Assembly: GCA_027039465.1 (NCBI GenBank)
Contig: JALWEA010000186.1
Coordinates: forward strand, 1-10,000
Reading direction: 5' to 3'
Length of the DNA stretch: 10,000 nucleotides
From: Calditrichia bacterium
GTDB taxonomy: Bacteria; Calditrichota; Calditrichia; Calditrichales; Calditrichaceae
The notes beneath the pieces were generated by a model. It was not told the DNA's origin. It saw only the letters and a program-made list of their open reading frames with translations, and did not search any database. Position numbers and translations under genes: made by a program. Positions 1 through 6,342 of the stretch are shown here, one piece after another (position 1 is the first letter of the stretch; each line of letters begins with the position of its first letter).

Positions 1-128
1 AATTTTCAAAAAAATTGCCGGATACAAAAAAGGCGCATGACGAATGGTTAGAATGGACATTTATTTCCGAGTCCCTTAAAGAATTAAAAGCCAATCTATC
101 AAAATTAGAACGGATAATCGGGAAGTGA
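1..128 (+). CDS. 3' end of an unrecognised gene, possible antitoxin partner of the TumE-like gene
   Basis: An uninterrupted frame runs from the left edge (first full codon at base 3) to a TGA at 126-128, giving about 41 visible residues; the start lies outside the window. The visible tail is hydrophilic and rich in Lys and Glu, with a Trp-containing stretch (EWLEWTF) followed by a probable amphipathic helix (SLKELKANLSKLERIIGK). I do not recognise the family. The stop overlaps the start of the next gene in the arrangement GTGA (125-128), so the two are probably translationally coupled. Toxin-antitoxin pairs are often arranged this way, so an antitoxin role is an inference from position only. 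Base composition is AT-rich like the next gene and unlike the genes to the right. Confidence 0.6.
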   Translation, partial: FSKKLPDTKKAHDEWLEWTFISESLKELKANLSKLERIIGK

Positions 129-478
129 ATTTCTTAGAAATTTTTCAACAATATCAAAGTATTATTGCTTCTTATGATGTTATTGAATTCCACAATGAAG
201 AATCCGTTTCAAACTTGAAGATAAAAATTAGGCTAATCGATGCATCATTTTTGTGGATTCGGGAAATCAGACGAAAGAATCAATTAATTGCCTATAGCTA
301 TTATTGGATGGATGCGGAGAATAAAATCATAACCGGTTGGGATAATGCCCCGCACCATAAAGAAATAAAAACGTTTCCTCACCACAAGCATGTCGGAAAA
401 ACGGTTGAACCCTCCGATCAAAAAACATTGGATGATGTGTTAAACTATATTCAATCCTTAATAGAAAATAAGATTTAA
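125..478 (+). CDS. TumE-family (DUF6516-type) putative toxin of a toxin-antitoxin pair
   Basis: A 117-residue cytoplasmic protein without signal peptide or membrane segment. The hallmark is the His-rich motif DNAPHH (residues 73-78) followed by TFPHHKHVG (83-91). An aromatic stretch precedes it (YSYYWMDAENK, about 57-67), and an acidic C-terminal helix follows (TLDDVLNYIQSLIE). This is the pattern I associate with the TumE/DUF6516 family, small proteins annotated as toxins in two-gene toxin-antitoxin modules; the biochemical target is not something I can state. The start is GTG at 125 because it overlaps the upstream stop by 4 bases and gives the family's full length. No strong Shine-Dalgarno is visible, consistent with coupling to the upstream gene. 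It is clearly AT-richer than the genes to the right, which suggests horizontal acquisition. Family membership is recalled from the motif, not searched. Confidence 0.75.
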   Translation: MNFLEIFQQYQSIIASYDVIEFHNEESVSNLKIKIRLIDASFLWIREIRRKNQLIAYSYYWMDAENKIITGWDNAPHHKEIKTFPHHKHVGKTVEPSDQKTLDDVLNYIQSLIENKI

Positions 479-547
479 AGTTTTTGCCCTCCGGGGACGT
501 GGGCATCTGCCTTTGGATGTGTTTTTACCTGAAATATGGATGAGTCC

Positions 548-713
548 ACTCTAAAAAGGGGCTAAAGCCCCTTTTCGTGATAAAAAAATTATTCAGTCCC
601 CATCCTGAAGGATGGGGCTAACAAAATAAAAAGCAAGATGTTAGCCCCAACATTTATGTTGGGGATAAATCTTCAGAGACTCTATATTTTAGCCCTTTAG
701 GGCTTTTTAGAGT
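548..713. repeat. Mirror-symmetric cluster of four TTYA hairpins (REP/BIME-like)
   Basis: Four perfect hairpins lie in 166 bases: 554-575, 598-617, 645-664 and 691-704. Reading each so that its four central bases are TTYA, the orientations are minus, minus, plus, plus. The outer pair carries an 11-base inverted flank, ACTCTAAAAAG at 548-558 and its complement at 703-713. The inner pair carries a 9-base inverted flank, GGGGCTAAC at 614-622 and GTTAGCCCC at 640-648. The inner hairpins are 9-bp stems with different sequences but intact pairing. The layout resembles BIMEs (paired REP elements) whose 5' tetranucleotide foot is recognised by REP-associated transposases. That link is an inference; no transposase gene is in the window. 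Confidence 0.7.
554..575 (+). terminator. Possible terminator of the toxin-antitoxin pair
   Basis: A perfect 10-bp stem (AAAAGGGGCT with AGCCCCTTTT) is closed by two unpaired bases and sits 75 bases after the TumE-like stop. The trailing T run is only four bases and forms part of the stem, so termination strength is uncertain. The same hairpin is the first unit of the 548-713 repeat cluster, so it may be only a repeat that happens to serve as a terminator. Confidence 0.3.
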
Positions 714-944
714 AAACACATGGATTTATTGTGTTCTTTTGGATGTGATAGTTCATTCGGGGCAAGGAGCAGACGCGGACGAGAATGAGTGGTGGGCTTT
801 TTGACTTTGCCCTTGACTGTTGAAAATCCCGGACATTAGGTTGGTAGCAGGGAAGTGGGAATGGAGCGGAAAAAGAAATTACTGCGCTGATATGTCTTTA
901 AAAATAAGTTGCAGGAAAAGAAATCCAGATATGTAAACAGTACA
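714..944. other. Intergenic stretch without recognisable feature
   Basis: Lies between the two hairpin clusters. All forward frames are broken by frequent stops, the longest readable pieces being about 20-25 codons without a ribosome binding site. A 10-base direct repeat TTTGGATGTG occurs at 738-747 and at 512-521, on either side of the first hairpin cluster. I see no RNA gene or convincing promoter. Confidence 0.5.
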
Positions 945-1101
945 GTTAGCCCCAGCCTTCAGGCTGGGGTCAATAGAAAAAAATAAAAAGCTAAGGACGT
1001 TTACGTCCTTTTATTAGATGGGTAAATAACACCCTAAAGGGCGCAGAATTTTTTTAGCTTCAATTTTTGTCCCCGGCGTAAACGCCGGGGCTAACATCTT
1101 G
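945..1101. repeat. Second mirror-symmetric cluster of TTYA hairpins with GTTAGCCCC ends
   Basis: Hairpins lie at 950-969 (9-bp stem), 993-1010 (8-bp stem), 1032-1041 (short, 4-bp, possibly degraded) and 1071-1090 (9-bp stem). All have TTTA or TTCA centres; orientations are plus, plus, minus, minus, the reverse of the first cluster. The cluster is bounded by an inverted GTTAGCCCC (945-953) and GGGGCTAAC (1087-1095). An inner 7-base inverted pair, AAGCTAA at 988-994 and TTAGCTT at 1054-1060, keeps the mirror symmetry. Fifteen bases, CAAGATGTTAGCCCC, are shared in inverted orientation between 1087-1101 and 634-648 of the first cluster. This marks both as members of one dispersed family. Confidence 0.7.
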
Positions 1102-1246
1102 AAATAAAGTAGCGGCACCGTATTACGATTTGTTCTAAATTTTAGTATTGCCGGCAAACACCTTCCTTCCTTTTCCTCCAACATAAACCCGTCAAAAAAT
1201 TTACCCTCCTTCTAATCTCCCAAAAAGTTCTTCCGAAAATATTAAA

Positions 1247-1431
1247 TTGAAACCTTTGAAAAAATGCTGTGATTTAAGGATTTTCTCAATTTTTTGCGTT
1301 GATTTCACCCTATCCGTTAATCATGGATAGCCCCATGCCGGCCAACGAATTACCTCCCCCTCTTATCGAAGAAGAGAGGGGGAACGAGGGGGTGAGTCAA
1401 ATACCGCAAGTTAATTTTTCAAAGGTTTCAA
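1247..1431. mobile_element. MITE-like element, 185 bp, with 17-bp terminal inverted repeats
   Basis: TTGAAACCTTTGAAAAA at 1247-1263 is repeated exactly in inverted orientation at 1415-1431. The interior has no coding frame. It contains a 6-bp stem (CTATCC 1310-1315, GGATAG 1325-1330) and a C-rich/G-rich hairpin (CCCCCTCT 1356-1363, AGAGGGGG 1375-1382), followed by a second G-run near 1387-1392. Size, non-coding interior and perfect terminal inverted repeats fit a miniature inverted-repeat transposable element. I could not find a clear target-site duplication in the AT-rich flanks. A long-range RNA stem or a folded 5' leader for the protease gene are alternatives. Confidence 0.45.
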
Positions 1432-1600
1432 ATTGATTGATGAACGATGCAATCATTAGAGTCTTTTCCCATGAAAAGTGATCAAACAAAATTTTATTCC
1501 AAAACGGCCTGCTTGCTTACCTTCTGTGGCTTCCCTTGATACTAAAGGAAGTCCGACCCTTTTTATTAAAAATTATTCGGTTTAAATATTTAATAGTTAC

Positions 1601-1606
1601 AAGGAG
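1601..1606 (+). promoter_or_regulatory. Ribosome binding site fixing the protease start
   Basis: AAGGAG stands 7 bases before the ATG at 1614. It decides the start against an in-frame TTG at 1536, which would put 26 extra residues before the hydrophobic signal peptide and has no comparable site. Confidence 0.8.
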
Positions 1607-1613
1607 AGTGAAA

Positions 1614-4600
1614 ATGTTTCGCAATATTTTGCATGGAATGGCAGGACAATTAGCCATTGTCTTCATCGTAATTGGTATTAGCTTCGCAGGGAGTGTGCAT
1701 TCGATCAACCGCACACAGGGTAAAATCGAGTTTGTGCCAAACGAGCTGTTGATCAAATTAAAAAAGGATGACGAATGGAGCGCCACAAAGGCCGAGCCCG
1801 TCCAATTAAAAATTCAAAAAATATTAAAACAGGCTAAAGTAAACAGCACATTACAACAAATTCGGCCGGTATTTCGCCTGCAAAATTTTGCCTTGGCCAA
1901 ACAAACGGCAGCGCAGGCAAGTTTGGAACGAAAAATTGAGGCGAATCTTTCAACGGTTTACCGGCTTCGATTTTCCGAACCCATTAATGTAAAAAGGATC
2001 GCGGAGAAGTTGGCCGGGCAGCCGGACGTGATTTATGCCGAACCGAATTATATTTTTAAGGCTTGTGTTACGCCAAATGACTCGTTGTTCGAAAAGCAGT
2101 GGTACTTGAATAATACCGGTCAGTACTTTTTGCCTGATGCCGACATCGATGCGCCGGAGGCTTGGGATATTGAAACCGGCGACAGTACGGTAATCGTCGG
2201 TGTGATTGACACCGGCGTAGATTATCTGCATCCCGATTTGGCCGGTAATGTTTTGCCCGACGGTTATGATTTTGTAAACCAGGATGCGGATCCCATGGAT
2301 GATAACGGTCACGGTACGCATGTGGCCGGAATTATTGCAGCGCTTTCCAATAATCACATCGGCATCAGCGGAGTTGCCTGGCATGCCAAAATTTTACCGA
2401 TTAAGGTTTTGAATCAAAAGGGGACAGGCACGGTTTCCGCTATTGCGGACGGAATAATTTACGCGGCTCAGCACAATGCCAGCGTGATCAACTTAAGTTT
2501 GGGCGGCTATGCGGAGTCCATGGTGCTTAAAGACGCTCTGGAAACCGCCAGCTCTCAGGCAGTGTTGGTTGCCGCGGCCGGTAACGACGGCGTTGAATAT
2601 GATGATTTCGGGCATCCGTTCTTTCCGGCTTCGTATGATTTTGTTATCGGCGTCGGTGCCACCAATGTACGCCCCGATCCGCAAACAGGTACGGCCGTTG
2701 AAGTGCGCGCCATTTTTTCCAATTACGGGGTTAATGCCGATATTTATGCCCCAGGTGTCAATATCTGGAGTACCTTTCCGGAATTTCATCCCTTACGTCA
2801 CGGGTACAAAAACCTTTCCGGAACTTCCATGGCCGCTCCGATCGTCAGCGGCGTTGTGGCTCTGCTGCGTTCCCATTTTCCCGATTGGTCCAATGAACTC
2901 ATTCGCGGGCAGATCTTAAACACGGCCGAATCCTTTTCGGACGGAGTTAAACTTAATGCTTATGCCGCCTTGGCCAATACCATTGCGCCCCAACTTTCAT
3001 TGGCATCCACAACCGTTTTGGATACCCTGCCCGGCGATGACGGCGACGGTGTTGCCGATGCCGGAGAGACGATTCACCTAATTGTGGATGTTGAGAATTC
3101 CTGGGGCCCGGCGACCGGTGTGCATGCCGTCTTGCGCCCGCATTCTACGGAAGATACCGCCTATGTGGAAATTCAGGATTCAACGGCGGACATGGGCAAT
3201 GTAAGCGCTTATGCTCATGTGAACAACGAAAGCGATCCTTACGTTTTGCGCATCAAAAGCAAAACGCCGAACAATGCAAATGTTTATTTTGATGTACGGA
3301 TCACGGCCGACGGCGGTTACCAAACCGTGTGTACTTTTCACCTGAACATTCAAAAGGGCATTGAAGTTGGCGGTGTCATTTCGGAAAATACCACTTGGTC
3401 AAAAGATTATTTGTACATTGTAACTTCGAACATTTTGGTGGAACAAGGGGTGCGCTTAACCATCGAACCGGGAACTGTGATTCGCTTTGCCTCAAACCGC
3501 TATTTGCGTGTGGACGGTGAATTGGTTGCCATCGGAACGCCTGAAAATCCCATTGTGTTTACTTCGAATCTGGAGACTCCGGCTCCGGCCAGTTATCAGG
3601 GAATCAAATTTACCGATTCTGCGGTCAGCGCCAAATTCGACAGCGCCGGTAACTACGTATCGGGTTCCACCATCCAATATGCCGAAATCGCCTTTGCCGG
3701 TGAAACGGAAATGGGCGGCGACGGCGGCGGCATTTACGTGGAAGGCTCTGCGCCTTACATTGCCCACAATGCCGTGCACGATAACGCTTCGGGCGGAATT
3801 GTCTTTGTCGGCTCCGACGCGAAAGTGGAGTACAATCACATTTACAACAATGGCGGTATTGGAGGCCTTAGGCTTCATTCCTTTTCCGGAGTAGCCCGCT
3901 TCAATATTCTTGAAGATAATTACACCAGTCGGGCCGGAGGTATTTATGCCGATTATTGTACGGGCATCATCGAAAACAATGTGATTCGCGGAAATTATTC
4001 CTCTGACAACGATGGCGGCGGCGGAATGTTTGTCTCCGGATCGCATGCCCTCATCCGCAATAATGTCTTCTTTGAAAACCGAAATGAATATTTTGGCGGC
4101 GCGGTCAGTTTTGCTTATGAAGATGCGTCCACCTTCGAATACAATACGGTCATTAATAACCTAGGCGGCATTTCCGTTGACAATTCCCAGCCGACCATTC
4201 GTTTTAACAATATTTTGCACAATCATCAACCAGGTTTCCCTTATGAATTGCAGCAGCACATTCCGTTCAACGGTTCGCCAAGTCAGGACCTTTTGGCTTC
4301 GAATAACTACTGGGGCACCACCGAAAAAGATTCCCTGGCAAACTGGATTTGGGACTTTTACGATGATTTTGACTTGGGTAAAGTGAACTACGATTCCGCA
4401 TTGGCAGAGCCGGTCAAACAAGCACCAGGATTTCTCACCGATGTTTCCATTAATCCTCCTTCGCCCGTCGGCAGTGAAGTCGTGCAATTTCAATTAACTT
4501 TCAGTCGTCCCATGGATGTAGGTGTCCAACCGGTTGTTACATTCGGTGTGGCCGATCCTTACAAGCAACATCGCATCGAAGGCGATTGGGCGGATTCGTT

Positions 4601-5318
4601 ACATTGGGTGGGGCAATACAAGGTGAGCGTCATGACCGGAGACGGAATTAATTATGTCTGCGTTAGCGATGCCAAAGATGAAAACGGGTTGGATGTTCCC
4701 AAAGATCATTGGTTCTCCTTTGTCATTAATGCCATGCGGGCCTCGTCAACGGAATTTGCCGCGGAAGCTAAGCCTGGTTATGTGGAGCTGAAATGGAGCG
4801 CTCCGCAATTGACCGGTTTATTGGGTTACAACATGTATCGTTTCCAGCAAATAAACGATTCCACCTTTTCGGATACGCTGCAAATCAATCAGGAATTGAT
4901 TACGGATACGACCTATCACGACACGCAGGTGCAAAAGAATAACGTTTACTTTTACATGTACACCGTAGTGAGTACCGATTTTAAGGAAAGCCATTTTTCA
5001 GCGCCTGTTTCGGTTACCGCTTTAACCGGTTTGGAAAAGGGTGAAGCTTTGCCCAAACATTTTGCTTTGGGACAGAATTACCCGAATCCTTTCAATCCGA
5101 CCACGGTCATTCCGTATGCTTTGCCTCATGCCGCCCATGTACGGCTGACGGTGTACGATTTATTGGGGCGTAAAGTAGCAACGTTGGTTGATAAAATGCA
5201 GCAAGCCGGACGCTATCGTATCCGATGGGATGCTTCAAAGGTAAGTAGTGGGGTTTATTTCTATTTAATTCGGGCCGGAAAGTTTAGCAGAGTGCGTAAG
5301 ATGATTTTGTTGCATTAA
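1614..5318 (+). CDS. Secreted S8 (subtilisin-like) serine protease with beta-helix and C-terminal sorting domain
   Basis: A 1234-residue exported endopeptidase. Visible layout: signal peptide (residues 1 to about 25-30; MFRN start, hydrophobic LAIVFIVIGISFAG); propeptide-like region (about 37-146, ending in YAEPNY at 141-146, as in fervidolysin-type subtilases); catalytic domain about 162-456. The triad is complete: Asp199 (VIDTGVDY), His233 (GHGTHVAG) and Ser405 (GTSMAAP), with oxyanion-hole Asn324 (AAGND). After it come a DGDGVADAGE-containing beta domain (about 461-580) and a right-handed parallel beta-helix of roughly 22-residue rungs with N-N-x-I and GGI patterns (about 582-935). Then follow a bacterial Ig-like domain (about 939-1040), an FN3-like domain (about 1041-1142), and a FlgD-like/type IX sorting domain from 1146 (NYPNPFNP, DLLGRKV, GVYFYL, ending KMILLH). 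It is probably active at the cell surface or outside. The beta-helix may bind polysaccharide or another surface ligand; the substrate is unknown. It stands alone, with no operon partner in the window. Confidence 0.93.
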   Translation: MFRNILHGMAGQLAIVFIVIGISFAGSVHSINRTQGKIEFVPNELLIKLKKDDEWSATKAEPVQLKIQKILKQAKVNSTLQQIRPVFRLQNFALAKQTAAQASLERKIEANLSTVYRLRFSEPINVKRIAEKLAGQPDVIYAEPNYIFKACVTPNDSLFEKQWYLNNTGQYFLPDADIDAPEAWDIETGDSTVIVGVIDTGVDYLHPDLAGNVLPDGYDFVNQDADPMDDNGHGTHVAGIIAALSNNHIGISGVAWHAKILPIKVLNQKGTGTVSAIADGIIYAAQHNASVINLSLGGYAESMVLKDALETASSQAVLVAAAGNDGVEYDDFGHPFFPASYDFVIGVGATNVRPDPQTGTAVEVRAIFSNYGVNADIYAPGVNIWSTFPEFHPLRHGYKNLSGTSMAAPIVSGVVALLRSHFPDWSNELIRGQILNTAESFSDGVKLNAYAALANTIAPQLSLASTTVLDTLPGDDGDGVADAGETIHLIVDVENSWGPATGVHAVLRPHSTEDTAYVEIQDSTADMGNVSAYAHVNNESDPYVLRIKSKTPNNANVYFDVRITADGGYQTVCTFHLNIQKGIEVGGVISENTTWSKDYLYIVTSNILVEQGVRLTIEPGTVIRFASNRYLRVDGELVAIGTPENPIVFTSNLETPAPASYQGIKFTDSAVSAKFDSAGNYVSGSTIQYAEIAFAGETEMGGDGGGIYVEGSAPYIAHNAVHDNASGGIVFVGSDAKVEYNHIYNNGGIGGLRLHSFSGVARFNILEDNYTSRAGGIYADYCTGIIENNVIRGNYSSDNDGGGGMFVSGSHALIRNNVFFENRNEYFGGAVSFAYEDASTFEYNTVINNLGGISVDNSQPTIRFNNILHNHQPGFPYELQQHIPFNGSPSQDLLASNNYWGTTEKDSLANWIWDFYDDFDLGKVNYDSALAEPVKQAPGFLTDVSINPPSPVGSEVVQFQLTFSRPMDVGVQPVVTFGVADPYKQHRIEGDWADSLHWVGQYKVSVMTGDGINYVCVSDAKDENGLDVPKDHWFSFVINAMRASSTEFAAEAKPGYVELKWSAPQLTGLLGYNMYRFQQINDSTFSDTLQINQELITDTTYHDTQVQKNNVYFYMYTVVSTDFKESHFSAPVSVTALTGLEKGEALPKHFALGQNYPNPFNPTTVIPYALPHAAHVRLTVYDLLGRKVATLVDKMQQAGRYRIRWDASKVSSGVYFYLIRAGKFSRVRKMILLH

Positions 5319-5371
5319 AAATGAATTTGTTCAAAAACAAAAAGACTGTTGAATAAATTTTTGTACCAAAT

Positions 5372-5403
5372 AAAAAAAGGCCGGAGTTATTCCGGCCTTA
5401 AAT
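5372..5403 (-). terminator. Rho-independent terminator between convergent genes
   Basis: A perfect 9-bp stem (AAGGCCGGA 5377-5385, TCCGGCCTT 5391-5399) has a 5-base loop. On the minus strand it follows the reductase stop within 5 bases and ends in a run of seven T, so it is a strong terminator for that gene. On the plus strand the tail is only TTAAATTTA. It may also stop protease transcripts, less efficiently. Confidence 0.85.
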
Positions 5404-6240
5404 TTAGCGTTTGGGATGGAAAGGCGAATGATAAGCGCTGATCATTTCGCCGCCGTCCACATTGAAAATATTGCCCGTTGCCCACAATTCGTCCGAAGTA
5501 ACCAGGGCCAGAATAAACTTGGCAATATCCGAAGGTTGGGTCAGGCGCTTAAAAGGGATTTGACTCAGCGCCAAATCGATCATGGTTTCGTGACCTGGTA
5601 TTTTACGCAGAGCCGGAGTAAACGTAACACCAGCACGAATGGCATTCACGGTCATTTTAAACGGCGCCAATTCCAAGGCCAATTGACGCACATGCGATTC
5701 CAAAGCCGATTTGGCCGCGGAAACCGCACCGTAATACGGAATCACCCGCACCGATCCGGAGCTGGTCATGGCAAAAATCTTACATCCCTGTCCCAGCAAA
5801 CCGGCATCAAACAAATCTTGCGTCCAGTAAACCAGACTGTGGGCCATAACATTTAAAGTCATGTCCATTTGCTTTTGAGTCAGCCGCTCCTGATGATCGT
5901 GATGAATGTAGGGGGCAAGAGACCCGAAGGCCAGAGAGTGCAGCACCACTTTAATGCGCTTCCCGCTTTCGCCGAAATGTTCCTTAACCGCCTCGATTAC
6001 CTGTGAGCGGTTCTTTTCGGAAGCAGCGTTTTTGTTAAAGTACAGCGCTTCCACGCCGTTTTCTTTAATGCGACGTTTCAGTTCTTCCACGCGGGTCAAA
6101 CCCTCTCCGCGATCCAAATGGATGCCGATAATGTTAAATCCGGCTTTGGAAAGTTCCAGAGCGGTAGCCTCGCCAAAACCGCTTGAAGCGCCTAATATTA
6201 ATGCGTAGTCTTTTTCTTTGTCAGGTTGAACATAAGCCAA
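5404..6240 (-). CDS. Enoyl-ACP reductase-like short-chain dehydrogenase (FabI/FabL class)
   Basis: A 278-residue cytoplasmic NAD(P)H-dependent oxidoreductase with a Rossmann fold. The dinucleotide motif is GASSGFG (17-23). Instead of the classic NNAG there is VLHSLAF (99-105), close to the VHSIGF of enoyl reductases. The active site has Tyr170 and Lys177 separated by six residues, the Y-X6-K spacing of FabI/FabL enoyl-ACP reductases rather than the usual Y-X3-K. SSGSVR (160-165) precedes Tyr170, as I remember for Bacillus FabL. The end has the SDR IFNVDGGE motif. The likely role is the last reduction step of fatty-acid elongation; another SDR reaction cannot be excluded. The start is TTG, supported by a strong ribosome site and by the absence of any in-frame ATG or GTG nearby upstream. 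It follows pgi by 102 bases on the same strand. A 9-bp inverted repeat in that gap may be an operator. Confidence 0.85.
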   Translation of the reverse strand: MAYVQPDKEKDYALILGASSGFGEATALELSKAGFNIIGIHLDRGEGLTRVEELKRRIKENGVEALYFNKNAASEKNRSQVIEAVKEHFGESGKRIKVVLHSLAFGSLAPYIHHDHQERLTQKQMDMTLNVMAHSLVYWTQDLFDAGLLGQGCKIFAMTSSGSVRVIPYYGAVSAAKSALESHVRQLALELAPFKMTVNAIRAGVTFTPALRKIPGHETMIDLALSQIPFKRLTQPSDIAKFILALVTSDELWATGNIFNVDGGEMISAYHSPFHPKR

Positions 6241-6248
6241 AGGTAGCT

Positions 6249-6254
6249 CCTCCT
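6249..6254 (-). promoter_or_regulatory. Strong ribosome binding site before a TTG start
   Basis: On the minus strand AGGAGG (within AAAGGAGG) lies 8 bases before the TTG at 6240-6238. The ATG at 6233-6231 is out of frame, so the Shine-Dalgarno decides in favour of TTG. Confidence 0.8.
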
Positions 6255-6274
6255 TTGTTTTATTTACAATGATT

Positions 6275-6310
6275 TCACGTTTTTACAAAAAATTTGGATT
6301 TAAAACGTGA
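6275..6310. promoter_or_regulatory. Inverted repeat, candidate operator upstream of the reductase gene
   Basis: TCACGTTTT (6275-6283) and AAAACGTGA (6302-6310) form a perfect 9-bp inverted repeat separated by 18 AT-rich bases, in the 102-base gap between pgi and the reductase. The half-site separation is close to two helical turns plus, typical of dimeric regulators. No T run follows, so it is not an obvious terminator. No regulator is identified. Confidence 0.35.
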
Positions 6311-6342
6311 TCGGTTTTTAACTTATTCCCGGCCTTGAATCG

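Noticed and set aside
720..840. Short open frames of about 20-25 codons between the hairpin clusters
   Set aside because: No ribosome binding site, no recognisable motif, and length within chance expectation.
548..1101. Possible CRISPR array
   Set aside because: The repeats are short hairpins in alternating orientation with irregular spacing and variable stems, not direct repeats with uniform spacers.
1536..1613. N-terminal extension of the protease from a TTG at 1536
   Set aside because: It adds 26 residues before a clear signal peptide and lacks a ribosome site; AAGGAG at 1601-1606 points to the ATG at 1614.
3492..4046. 184-codon frame on the minus strand inside the protease gene
   Set aside because: It mirrors the repetitive beta-helix coding sequence; composition is that of a shadow frame.
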